Origin: Aerococcaceae bacterium DSM 111176
GTDB lineage: Bacteria > Bacillota > Bacilli > Lactobacillales > Aerococcaceae
Direction of reading: 5' to 3'
Assembly (NCBI GenBank): GCA_015863215.1
Contig: JACBXN010000012.1
Location: forward strand, 62,001 to 126,000
DNA: 64,000 nt
Part shown: piece by piece, positions 57,416 to 64,000 of the stretch
Numbering within the stretch: position 1 is the first letter of the stretch
Layout: each line of letters opens with the position of its first letter
Program-made: the position numbers and the translations under genes
The notes under the pieces: generated by a model
Seen by the model: only the letters and a program-made list of their open reading frames with translations
What the model was told of the DNA's origin: nothing
The model's database searches: none

Positions 57416-58625
57416 TCCTTTTTTTAAACAGGCTTTACCCATTTTAGAACAAATTGAGTCTCATGGATATGAGGCTTATTTTGTTGGTGGCTCAGTACGT
57501 GATTACCTATTATCTTTAGAAATTCATGATATTGATATTGCAACAAGCGCCACCCCTGAAGAAATAAAATCGATTTTTCCCGTGACCATTGATGTTGGTA
57601 TTGAACATGGTACTGTTATCGTGAGATATCAGGGGGAATCTTATGAGATTACTACATTCCGTGTTGAGGGAAAATATTCTGATTTTAGAAGACCGGATAA
57701 AGTCGATTTTGTTAGAAATTTAGAAGAAGATACATTACGCCGAGATTTTACGATTAATGCACTCGCTATTGACAAAGAGGGTCAAGTTTATGATTATCAT
57801 GGCGGAATGATTGATTTAAGGAATGAATTAATTCGTGCAGTAGGAGTGCCGACAGAACGTTTTAATGAAGATGCTTTACGCATGCTTCGAGCGATTCGTT
57901 TTGCTTCACAGTTAGGCTTTGAAATTGATGAAACGACCATGAGTGCAATTCAGGAATTAGCCCCTTTAATAGAAAAGATAGCGATGGAACGTATTTTAAT
58001 TGAATTCACAAAATTTCTTAAAGGGAATTTCTTCAGACAACAAAGTCATACATTAATTACGAGTCGTTTATATCACTATTTACCCATTCCCGAATACATT
58101 GAGATTGACAATCTAGTCGCTCAGCTGAATCATGATTTTACACCCTATGAAGAAAAGCAAGTAGAAAAATCAGATGTCTTAGTTTGGGGAAGTTTACTCT
58201 ACCATTTAGGGAGTAGGACTGAGCAAGAGGAACGCCAATTAATGAGACAATGGAAACAGAGTAACGAAATAATCCAGCAAGCGATGACATTTAAGGAGTT
58301 ACGCCAGATGTCATTAGATGAGGTACTAACGCCTGTTCATTTATATCGTTATGACTCACATTTATTAAAATTATTGGAAGAATTTTATATGAACCATGGT
58401 CAATTGATTGAACCTTTAATTTCAAAACAATTAAATCAATTGCCCATTCAAACAAGACAAGAAATTAATATGAATGGGCAACAATTGATGGAGATATTGG
58501 GTATGGAGCGTGGCGGACCTATTCTAGGTCAATTAATCGCTGAAATTGAATTGGAAATAGTGAACTCAAAACTGGCGAACAATTACGAGGAAATAAAAAA
58601 TTATGTGCAATTAAAGGCACTATAG
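57396..58625 (+). CDS. cca: CCA tRNA nucleotidyltransferase
   Basis: Adds or repairs the CCA 3' end of tRNAs without a nucleic acid template; 409 residues. Seen: VGGSVRDYLLSLEIHDIDIATSA with the GGSVRD loop and metal-binding DxD, EHGTVIVRYQGESYEITTFR, RRDFTINALAID, and EDALRMLRAIRFASQLGF, typical of class II enzymes of the low-GC Gram-positive group. Start 57396 follows AGAGGAG within ypiB. Ten bases before dinG. Confidence 0.97.
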   Translation: MIIELNNPFFKQALPILEQIESHGYEAYFVGGSVRDYLLSLEIHDIDIATSATPEEIKSIFPVTIDVGIEHGTVIVRYQGESYEITTFRVEGKYSDFRRPDKVDFVRNLEEDTLRRDFTINALAIDKEGQVYDYHGGMIDLRNELIRAVGVPTERFNEDALRMLRAIRFASQLGFEIDETTMSAIQELAPLIEKIAMERILIEFTKFLKGNFFRQQSHTLITSRLYHYLPIPEYIEIDNLVAQLNHDFTPYEEKQVEKSDVLVWGSLLYHLGSRTEQEERQLMRQWKQSNEIIQQAMTFKELRQMSLDEVLTPVHLYRYDSHLLKLLEEFYMNHGQLIEPLISKQLNQLPIQTRQEINMNGQQLMEILGMERGGPILGQLIAEIELEIVNSKLANNYEEIKNYVQLKAL

Positions 58626-58635
58626 GAGGATTGCT

Positions 58636-61143
58636 TTGATTGAAATGACTCAACGTTATACCGTCGTCGATATTGAAGCGACAGGGCCTAATATTGCTGA
58701 CGGCGATAAAATCATTCAAATTGCGGCCATTATTTTTGAAAATAATGAAAAAGTTCAACAATATGAGATGCTTATTAATCCTGAGATACCAATCCCTGCG
58801 CAAATTAGTAAATTAACCGGTATTTACCAAAAAGATGTCGAGAAAGCACCTAAGTTAGAGAGTGTGATTAATCTTTGGTATGAGCGACTGAAAGATTGTA
58901 TGTTTGTTGGTCATAACTTAGCTTTCGATTTGCGCATTATGAAGCAAGTCTTCTCAGATTATGATTTGGATTTTGATCCTATCGCAGTGGATACCTTTAT
59001 ATTAAGTAAAATTTTATATCCAACATCAAAGGGTTACGGCTTATCTGATTTAGCAGATGTATTTGGTATTGAATTAATTGATGCGCATAATGCACTCGTA
59101 GATGCTTCGTTTACAGCTGCCTTAGTTAATCAACTGGCTCAATCCGTTAAAAATTTAGAAGTGAATTGTTCAGACGCGCTAATAACTTATGCGAAGTATT
59201 TGCCTTATAATGAATCTCTATTTTTCGAGCAACCGGATCTATTTATTAATCAAGAAGTCTTCGCTGATCTTACAGAATCGAGCCATAACATTGTTACCGA
59301 AGAAAAGGACCAATTACTCGGGCAATATTTAATTGAAGAATGGGCGAACCACAAACATCTTGTCGTTGAAGATGCTGTCTACCCGATTCAACCTAGTATT
59401 AAAATGCAAGTTGTCCAAGAAAGCATGAATACAAACCCAACATTATTTGTAAGTCAACCAGGAGTGGAAACAGATCGATATTACCACCATTTACAATTAA
59501 TAAGTGATCAAAAAGTTGTGTATTTGAAGTATGGGGATGCTTATCTTAATGTAGATTTAGTTGAAGCGATTCGGGAGAAAATGAATCCGAGTTTGTTAAA
59601 TCAAACAGAATTGATTACTTGGATGGCGGTTATTCGATTTAAATCATCCACTCAAACTTTTGATACGACTGAAATTAATCATGAACACAAGATTAAGCCA
59701 TTATTATTGAAATTACGCAAACAGTTAAATATTAAAGGTTTAAAAAATAAAACATACCGTAAACAATTTAAACGAGCTCAAAAAGCAGATTTAATTATTT
59801 TATCTTATAATTCTTTACTTTATTATTGGAGACAAAATTTACTGACGGAATTATTTTCCGATTTCCGTCAAATTATATTTGAAGATGGAGAAGATTTATT
59901 ATCGGCTGGCTTTAATATTCAACAAAAAACAATTGCTCTGTCTGCGGTATTCACACAAATACAGTCAATATATGATCAATTGAAATTTGAATGGGTACAA
60001 ACAAATTCTGAACAATCTCAGTTACTTGAAATACTCCAACAGATAACATCATTGATAAATGATCTTAATTTGTTACTTGAGAAAGAGTCATTAAAAGATA
60101 CTTCAGCAACGAATCGCATTCATCAATTTGTTTCTAATCAAAATGAACAAATGGTTCAAACGCTCAATCAATTACTCACACTCAGTGATAAAACCATCAA
60201 TTTAGTGAATCACCTTTCAGTAAAAGAGAGTGTTTGTTCTGTATTAACCGATTTTAATCAGGCGTTACACTTGTTTAATAGTAACGACAAGGAATATTTC
60301 TGGTCAGTAAGGGGTCAGATTTTAAATAATCGTTTATACCATATTGAGTTAATTGCGAATGCCCATGAATTTGATGGCCAATTTTGGATAGATATCTCAA
60401 AGAATTATCACTATTTATTGTTTAGTCCTGGTAATTTTAATTATAAAGAGCATTATGGCTTGTATTCGAATCTAGGGAAACCAGACGTTAAGTATATTCC
60501 ATTAACTAAAGCGAAATACGAACAAACGACAATGAAAATTCCAGCCGAATACATTCCGGTAGAGACAGATAATGTGAATGTTGAGTTAACAAATTTAACG
60601 AATCAATTGATTGAAGACGAAAAAGCCGATCAATATTTGATTATCGTCAATCATAAAGAGGCAATCTCTGATTTATACCATCAATTAATGAATACACCGG
60701 GAATTTTTGATCATTATTTAATTCAAGCTAAAGGTCATCATGGTAGTGTTAGACGCATGATTAACCGAGTTAAGGATGAAGAGAAATTCTTATTAATCTT
60801 ATCACTGAATGATTTGGAAAAAAATAATGTCTACCAATTGCCAGAAGATATGCACGTCGTTCTACAAAAGTTGCCATTTTACTCACCAGAGTATCCTAGA
60901 TTAAAGGCACTAAATGAGAATGAAGAGGACAGTCAAATTGTATTTGAGGAAGTGAATCTACCTCTGATGATACAAAGACTGAAAGGGTTGCTCTCTATAT
61001 TAGGCATGAAACAGCATTATTATTTAATGGATGAGCGTATTTTTACAAGATTTTATTCAAGACAAGTTCAAAATAATTTAAAACCGATTATATTGTTTAA
61101 GATGGCACTATTAGATACAAATTCTGATGATTTGATTGAATAA
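58636..61143 (+). CDS. dinG: DinG-family protein: intact DEDDh exonuclease, degenerate helicase
   Basis: Protein of 835 residues placed where low-GC Gram-positives carry dinG. The N-terminal domain is an epsilon-like 3'-5' exonuclease with all catalytic residues: Asp12, Glu14 (VVDIEATG), Asp98 (GHNLAFD), His151 and Asp156 (AHNALVDA). The rest aligns by eye with the DinG/XPD helicase but its motor motifs are gone: the Walker A position reads EDAVYPIQP (residues 245-253) instead of EAGTGTGKT, the DEAH box position reads FEDGEDLL (415-422), and motif VI reads RLKGLLSIL (781-789) instead of RLKQGFGRLIR. No GxxxxGK[ST] occurs anywhere. The KLPF landmark (QKLPFYSPEYPR) remains. TTG start behind TAGGAGG. 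S. aureus DinG is known to be a nuclease without helicase activity; this protein appears to have gone further. Function: probably nuclease only. Confidence 0.88.
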   Translation: MIEMTQRYTVVDIEATGPNIADGDKIIQIAAIIFENNEKVQQYEMLINPEIPIPAQISKLTGIYQKDVEKAPKLESVINLWYERLKDCMFVGHNLAFDLRIMKQVFSDYDLDFDPIAVDTFILSKILYPTSKGYGLSDLADVFGIELIDAHNALVDASFTAALVNQLAQSVKNLEVNCSDALITYAKYLPYNESLFFEQPDLFINQEVFADLTESSHNIVTEEKDQLLGQYLIEEWANHKHLVVEDAVYPIQPSIKMQVVQESMNTNPTLFVSQPGVETDRYYHHLQLISDQKVVYLKYGDAYLNVDLVEAIREKMNPSLLNQTELITWMAVIRFKSSTQTFDTTEINHEHKIKPLLLKLRKQLNIKGLKNKTYRKQFKRAQKADLIILSYNSLLYYWRQNLLTELFSDFRQIIFEDGEDLLSAGFNIQQKTIALSAVFTQIQSIYDQLKFEWVQTNSEQSQLLEILQQITSLINDLNLLLEKESLKDTSATNRIHQFVSNQNEQMVQTLNQLLTLSDKTINLVNHLSVKESVCSVLTDFNQALHLFNSNDKEYFWSVRGQILNNRLYHIELIANAHEFDGQFWIDISKNYHYLLFSPGNFNYKEHYGLYSNLGKPDVKYIPLTKAKYEQTTMKIPAEYIPVETDNVNVELTNLTNQLIEDEKADQYLIIVNHKEAISDLYHQLMNTPGIFDHYLIQAKGHHGSVRRMINRVKDEEKFLLILSLNDLEKNNVYQLPEDMHVVLQKLPFYSPEYPRLKALNENEEDSQIVFEEVNLPLMIQRLKGLLSILGMKQHYYLMDERIFTRFYSRQVQNNLKPIILFKMALLDTNSDDLIE

Positions 61144-61220
61144 TTATTTTATGAAATTCGTTTGAATTGTGTTAAAATGTACTTTGCTATTAAGAAAAGA
61201 AAGAATAAAGGGGAATAATT

Positions 61221-61706
61221 ATGCATCTAAGTCGTAGAACAGTGAGCGTCTTAACAATACTAATCGCTGTCATACTATTATTCTTATTTTCGGTGTTTAT
61301 ATTTTCACAAAGACCGATTGAACAAGCGCGTGAAGAGACAACGAATTTAATAAATATTGATCATCCTGTTGAAGAAACGACGGAGTTTTATTGGTTAACT
61401 ACACCTGAAGAGACTTATTTCTCATTAGAATTTACAACAACAGATAATGAACCAATGTATGGAATCGTAGCTAGAGATAGTGGTGAGACAGTTTACTATA
61501 ACTATAATGAATTAATTACGAATGAGGACGCTCTAGCAATTACCGTCAATGACCTAAATCCAACGGAAGTTCAACAAGCACGATTAGGACTTGTGGAAGA
61601 CGAACCCGTTTGGGAAGTGACATACATCGATGAAGATTCTACGATGGGGTACTACTATATAAGCGCTAAAGACGGTTCATGGATCCAAACAATCAGTAAC
61701 TTATAA
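61221..61706 (+). CDS. tseB: TseB/YpmB-like membrane-anchored protein
   Basis: Protein of 161 residues with one N-terminal transmembrane helix (about 7-29, VLTILIAVILLFLFSVFIF) and an extracytoplasmic PepSY-like domain (EETTEFYWLTTPEETYFSL, GYYYISAKDGSWIQTI). B. subtilis TseB (YpmB) sits at the same place, between dinG and dnaD, and helps control cell elongation with PBP2a. The aspB and asnS genes found between ypmB and dnaD in B. subtilis are missing here. Ribosome binding site AAGGGGA. Confidence 0.82.
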   Translation: MHLSRRTVSVLTILIAVILLFLFSVFIFSQRPIEQAREETTNLINIDHPVEETTEFYWLTTPEETYFSLEFTTTDNEPMYGIVARDSGETVYYNYNELITNEDALAITVNDLNPTEVQQARLGLVEDEPVWEVTYIDEDSTMGYYYISAKDGSWIQTISNL

Positions 61707-61741
61707 TTTTATTATATTTGAAATATTAAGGAGGGCATCGA

Positions 61742-62458
61742 TTGAGTACCATTTATGATTGGATGAAGGATGGCTCTACTAGTATACCTAATATTTTATT
61801 TAATCGTTTTGGCCAATTAGGCCTTTCAAGTGATGAGATGGTCTTAGTACTCTATATTTTGTCACAAATGAATCAACGAAAGGCTGTTAATAATTTTCAA
61901 AAGATTTCAAATCAATTGGGTTGGTCTGTTCATAAAACAATGGAATTAATGAATGAATTGATCGAAAAAGAGTGTTTATCAATTGAATTGGAACGAGATG
62001 AGAATGGGAAACAAAGTGATCATTATACACTGAGACCCTTTTTCAATTCTCTGGACTCCAAATTCTATCAAAAGAAATATCATCAAAAATCAACTGAACC
62101 CACTCCGGAAGAAATCGGTAAAAATGCGGGTAATTTGGTCACTATTTTTGAAAGAGAATTTGGTCGAGTATTAACGCCATTGGAATTGCAAACAATTAGT
62201 CAATGGTTGAATGAAGACAAATACTCTTCTGAACTCGTTCAGTTAGCACTAAAACAAGCAATGATGCATCAAGCATTGAGTTTAAGTTATATTGATAAAA
62301 TTTTACTCAATTGGCAAAAACAAAATATTAAGACACCATATGAGGCGCAACGAAATATTGATGAATTTAATCAGCGTCGTGATAATAAAGGGGCACCTAA
62401 GCAACAAACGAGTGCTTATGATCACCTAGAAATTCCATTATTTGAATGGAATGAATAA
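61742..62458 (+). CDS. dnaD: DNA replication protein DnaD
   Basis: Primosomal protein that remodels DNA and helps load the helicase with DnaB and DnaI; 238 residues. Seen: N-terminal winged-helix DDBH1 domain (IPNILFNRFGQLGLSSDEMVLVLYIL), a flexible linker with TEPTPEEIG, and the DDBH2 domain with FEREFGRVLTPLELQTISQW and the YIDKILLNWQKQNIKT motif that contacts single-stranded DNA. The start is TTG at 61742 behind AAGGAGGG. No nth gene follows, unlike in B. subtilis. Confidence 0.95.
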   Translation: MSTIYDWMKDGSTSIPNILFNRFGQLGLSSDEMVLVLYILSQMNQRKAVNNFQKISNQLGWSVHKTMELMNELIEKECLSIELERDENGKQSDHYTLRPFFNSLDSKFYQKKYHQKSTEPTPEEIGKNAGNLVTIFEREFGRVLTPLELQTISQWLNEDKYSSELVQLALKQAMMHQALSLSYIDKILLNWQKQNIKTPYEAQRNIDEFNQRRDNKGAPKQQTSAYDHLEIPLFEWNE

Positions 62459-62482
62459 AATTAATAGGTAATATTATAGAGT

Positions 62483-62528
62483 ATTCCTCAAGTAGCAATC
62501 GATTTGATTGTGTACTTGAGGAATTTTT
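62483..62528 (+). terminator. dnaD terminator
   Basis: ATTCCTCAAGTA / TACTTGAGGAAT perfect 12-bp stem with inner CAATC/GATTG, then a T run. Confidence 0.92.
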
Positions 62529-62557
62529 GGGTATATTATGAAAACCTTTACATATCA

Positions 62558-62587
62558 TTATTCGCTTTACTGAAATCGTGATATAAT
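62558..62587 (+). promoter_or_regulatory. Promoter of the zinc metallopeptidase gene
   Basis: Extended -10 TGaTATAAT (-10 at 62582-62587); the -35 is weak (TTATTC, 18-bp spacer). Confidence 0.55.
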
Positions 62588-62619
62588 TAGTTTACAAGTA
62601 ACACAAGGAGGGATTAAAT

Positions 62620-63588
62620 ATGAAATGGGAAGATTTAAGACGTAGTAAAAATGTCCAAGACCGACGGGGGCAATCTTCAGGACGGCCATCAGGCATGAAC
62701 CGTTCTGGTGGTGGCGGATTAGCGCCTTTACTAATGATGTTATTATCTGGTCGAGGTGGTAAGTTTGGTATTGTCATTATCATTTTATTATTTCTTTTTG
62801 GAGGTGGTCTGAGCGGATTATTCGATTCACAGTCTACCGTTCCAACTGATAATTCAATTAGTTATCAGGAATCAAGGCAAGTAGACCAAGAAACTTATTC
62901 ACCTAATTCAGGAATAAGTAATGATGCAACAGAAGCCGAAGTTGGATTTTTATCGGCTGTTTTAGGTTCAACAGAAGATTTCTGGGGTGAGATGTTACCT
63001 CAATATGATATGGAATACCAGCCAGCGCAATTAATTATCTATTCTGACTACCAGCAAACAGGTGGATGTGGATTAGGAAGTGCCGCAGCTGGACCGTTTT
63101 ATTGTCCGCCAGATAGTAGTATTTACATCGATTTAAGTTTCTACCGTGATTTATCAAGCAAATACCAAGCGCCTGGTGACTTTGCGATGGCTTACGTGTT
63201 AGCACATGAGGTAGGCCACCATATTCAAAATGAAATAGGCGTTATGGACAGTTACCAACAAGCAGTAAGTCAAACAAGATCTGAAGCAGCACGTAATCAA
63301 TTAAATGTTAGACTTGAGTTACAAGCAGACTATTTAGCTGGCGTATGGGCTCATTACGCAGAAGAACAAGGCTTATTGGAATTGGGCGATTTAGAAGAAG
63401 CGATGCAAGCGGCTCATGCAGTAGGGGATGATACCCTTCAAGAACAAGCGTATGGTCGTGTTGTGCCCGATAGTTTTACTCATGGTACCAGCCAGCAACG
63501 ACAAGCTTGGTTTATGCGGGGCTACGAGTACGGGGACTTAGAACATGGGGACACATTTAATACATTATTACCTGGAGAAAGTTATTAA
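62620..63588 (+). CDS. YpfJ-type neutral zinc metallopeptidase
   Basis: Membrane-anchored protein of 322 residues in the neutral zinc metallopeptidase (PF04228) family; physiological substrate unknown. Seen: MKWEDLRRSKNVQDRRG at the N-terminus, a Gly-rich cytoplasmic segment, one membrane helix (about 47-68), an extracytoplasmic domain with a likely disulfide pair (GGCGLG and FYCPPD), zinc motif HEVGHH (His196, Glu197, His200), and the family-specific LELQADYLAGVW downstream ligand region plus SFTHGTSQQR. Binding site AAGGAGGG. Monocistronic. Confidence 0.93.
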   Translation: MKWEDLRRSKNVQDRRGQSSGRPSGMNRSGGGGLAPLLMMLLSGRGGKFGIVIIILLFLFGGGLSGLFDSQSTVPTDNSISYQESRQVDQETYSPNSGISNDATEAEVGFLSAVLGSTEDFWGEMLPQYDMEYQPAQLIIYSDYQQTGGCGLGSAAAGPFYCPPDSSIYIDLSFYRDLSSKYQAPGDFAMAYVLAHEVGHHIQNEIGVMDSYQQAVSQTRSEAARNQLNVRLELQADYLAGVWAHYAEEQGLLELGDLEEAMQAAHAVGDDTLQEQAYGRVVPDSFTHGTSQQRQAWFMRGYEYGDLEHGDTFNTLLPGESY

Positions 63589-63678
63589 CAAAGATTAACA
63601 GTGTTTCCCTTAAACGAAATAAATAATAGAATAATCACCAGCAAAACATTATGAAAATCGCATTAGAGTAATCTTTTC

Positions 63679-63707
63679 TTGCATTTTCATGCAAAAGGCT
63701 GTATAAT
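63679..63707 (+). promoter_or_regulatory. rimP operon promoter
   Basis: TTGCAT (63679-63684), 17-bp spacer, perfect TATAAT (63702-63707). The -35 is part of a perfect palindrome TTGCAT-TTTC-ATGCAA (63679-63694). Confidence 0.8.
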
Positions 63708-63711
63708 TGAC

Positions 63712-63769
63712 CTGTAAATGACTGGACGGAGGCAGTAAGTGGCGACACTTGCTGTCTTTCTATTTACAG
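63712..63769 (+). ncRNA. Structured 5' leader of the rimP transcript
   Basis: An outer helix CTGTAAAT (63712-63719) / ATTTACAG (63762-63769) encloses a long hairpin, CAGTAAGT (63733-63740) / ACTTGCTG (63747-63754) with loop GGCGAC, extended by GGAGG/TCTTT pairs. It begins at or within a base or two of the expected transcription start. Not a terminator (no T run). Likely a regulatory leader; family not identified. Confidence 0.6.
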
Positions 63770-63807
63770 CAAAGTAAACATTTATATTATATAAGTAGAG
63801 GTGAAAT

Positions 63808-64000
63808 ATGAGTACAATTATTGAACAGGTGCAACCTATCATTGAAACGATTGTTGAGGGGCATGAGTGTGAATTAGTTGACCTAGAGTATGTTAAGGAA
63901 GGTCCAAATTGGTATTTACGAATTTATGCAGATAACGAAACTGGTATCAGCCTAGAAGAGTGTGCCAAGATTTCAGAAGATGTGAGTGAAGCATTAGACA
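63808..64000 (+). CDS. rimP: Ribosome maturation factor RimP, 3'-truncated by window edge
   Basis: Assists 30S subunit maturation. The first 64 residues are visible: an N-terminal alpha/beta domain with MSTIIEQVQPIIETIV, CELVDLEYVKEGPNWYLRIYADNE and GISLEECAKISEDVSEALD, matching the family's conserved VDLEYVKEG and W-LRIYID patterns. Binding site GAGGTGA precedes ATG 63808. It normally heads rimP-nusA-infB, which would lie beyond the window. Confidence 0.94.
   Translation, partial: MSTIIEQVQPIIETIVEGHECELVDLEYVKEGPNWYLRIYADNETGISLEECAKISEDVSEALD

Overview
The window is a dense stretch of core chromosome from a low-GC Gram-positive bacterium of the order Lactobacillales. The evidence is the A+T-rich sequence with strong AGGAGG-type ribosome binding sites, a PolC plus DnaE polymerase pair, CIRCE/HrcA control of chaperones, a catabolite-responsive (cre) site upstream of pfkA-pyk, a pyruvate kinase with the extra C-terminal PEP-utiliser-like domain, and the gene order cvfB-xerD / ribT-scpA-scpB-rluB / cmk-rpsA-der-hup / ypiA-ypiB-cca-dinG / tseB-dnaD. 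Aerococcaceae or Carnobacteriaceae are my best guess, from gestalt only. Nearly every gene is on the + strand; one aminotransferase is on the - strand. I saw no tRNA, rRNA, insertion sequence, prophage or CRISPR array.

Layout. 1-4.9 kb: 3' part of clpB, a reverse-strand aminotransferase, and an AI-2E family membrane protein. 4.9-16 kb: translation and envelope block rpsB-tsf, pyrH, frr, uppS-cdsA-rseP, then polC. 16-18.4 kb: two metabolic genes (FMN reductase, alanine dehydrogenase) behind a 500-bp regulatory region with 51-bp tandem hairpin repeats and palindromic operators. 18.6-28 kb: flavin monooxygenase, ymdB, then the repair cluster mutS-mutL-msrB-ruvA-ruvB and queA. 28-34.4 kb: dnaE, then glycolytic pfkA-pyk. 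34.7-41 kb: cvfB-xerD-deoB-punA and ribT-scpA-scpB-rluB (chromosome segregation, nucleoside salvage). 41-46.6 kb: FMN riboswitch and ribU, a LysM membrane protein, cmk, rpsA, der. 46.7-54 kb: hup, the heat-shock operon hrcA-grpE-dnaK, dnaJ, lepA. 54-64 kb: a secreted protein, the ypiA-type TPR gene, ypiB, cca, dinG, tseB, dnaD, a zinc metallopeptidase, and the start of rimP behind a structured leader.

Functionally the window combines replication and repair (PolC, DnaE, DnaD, MutSL, RuvAB, XerD, ScpAB, HU), translation (S2, EF-Ts, RRF, S1, LepA, Der, RimP, QueA, RluB, Cca), protein quality control (ClpB, HrcA regulon, RseP, MsrB) and central metabolism. Transcription units are short and most end in clear intrinsic terminators. 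Promoters very often carry an extended -10 (TGn before TATAAT).

Most unusual observations: a DinG homologue with an intact DEDDh exonuclease but every recognisable helicase motif eroded; the 51-bp tandem hairpin repeats and operator-rich promoter before the FMN reductase gene; a compact structured leader at the 5' end of the rimP transcript; a large perfect palindrome upstream of the LysM gene; and a cre site placed for CcpA activation of pfkA-pyk. No wholly new multi-gene system was recognised.
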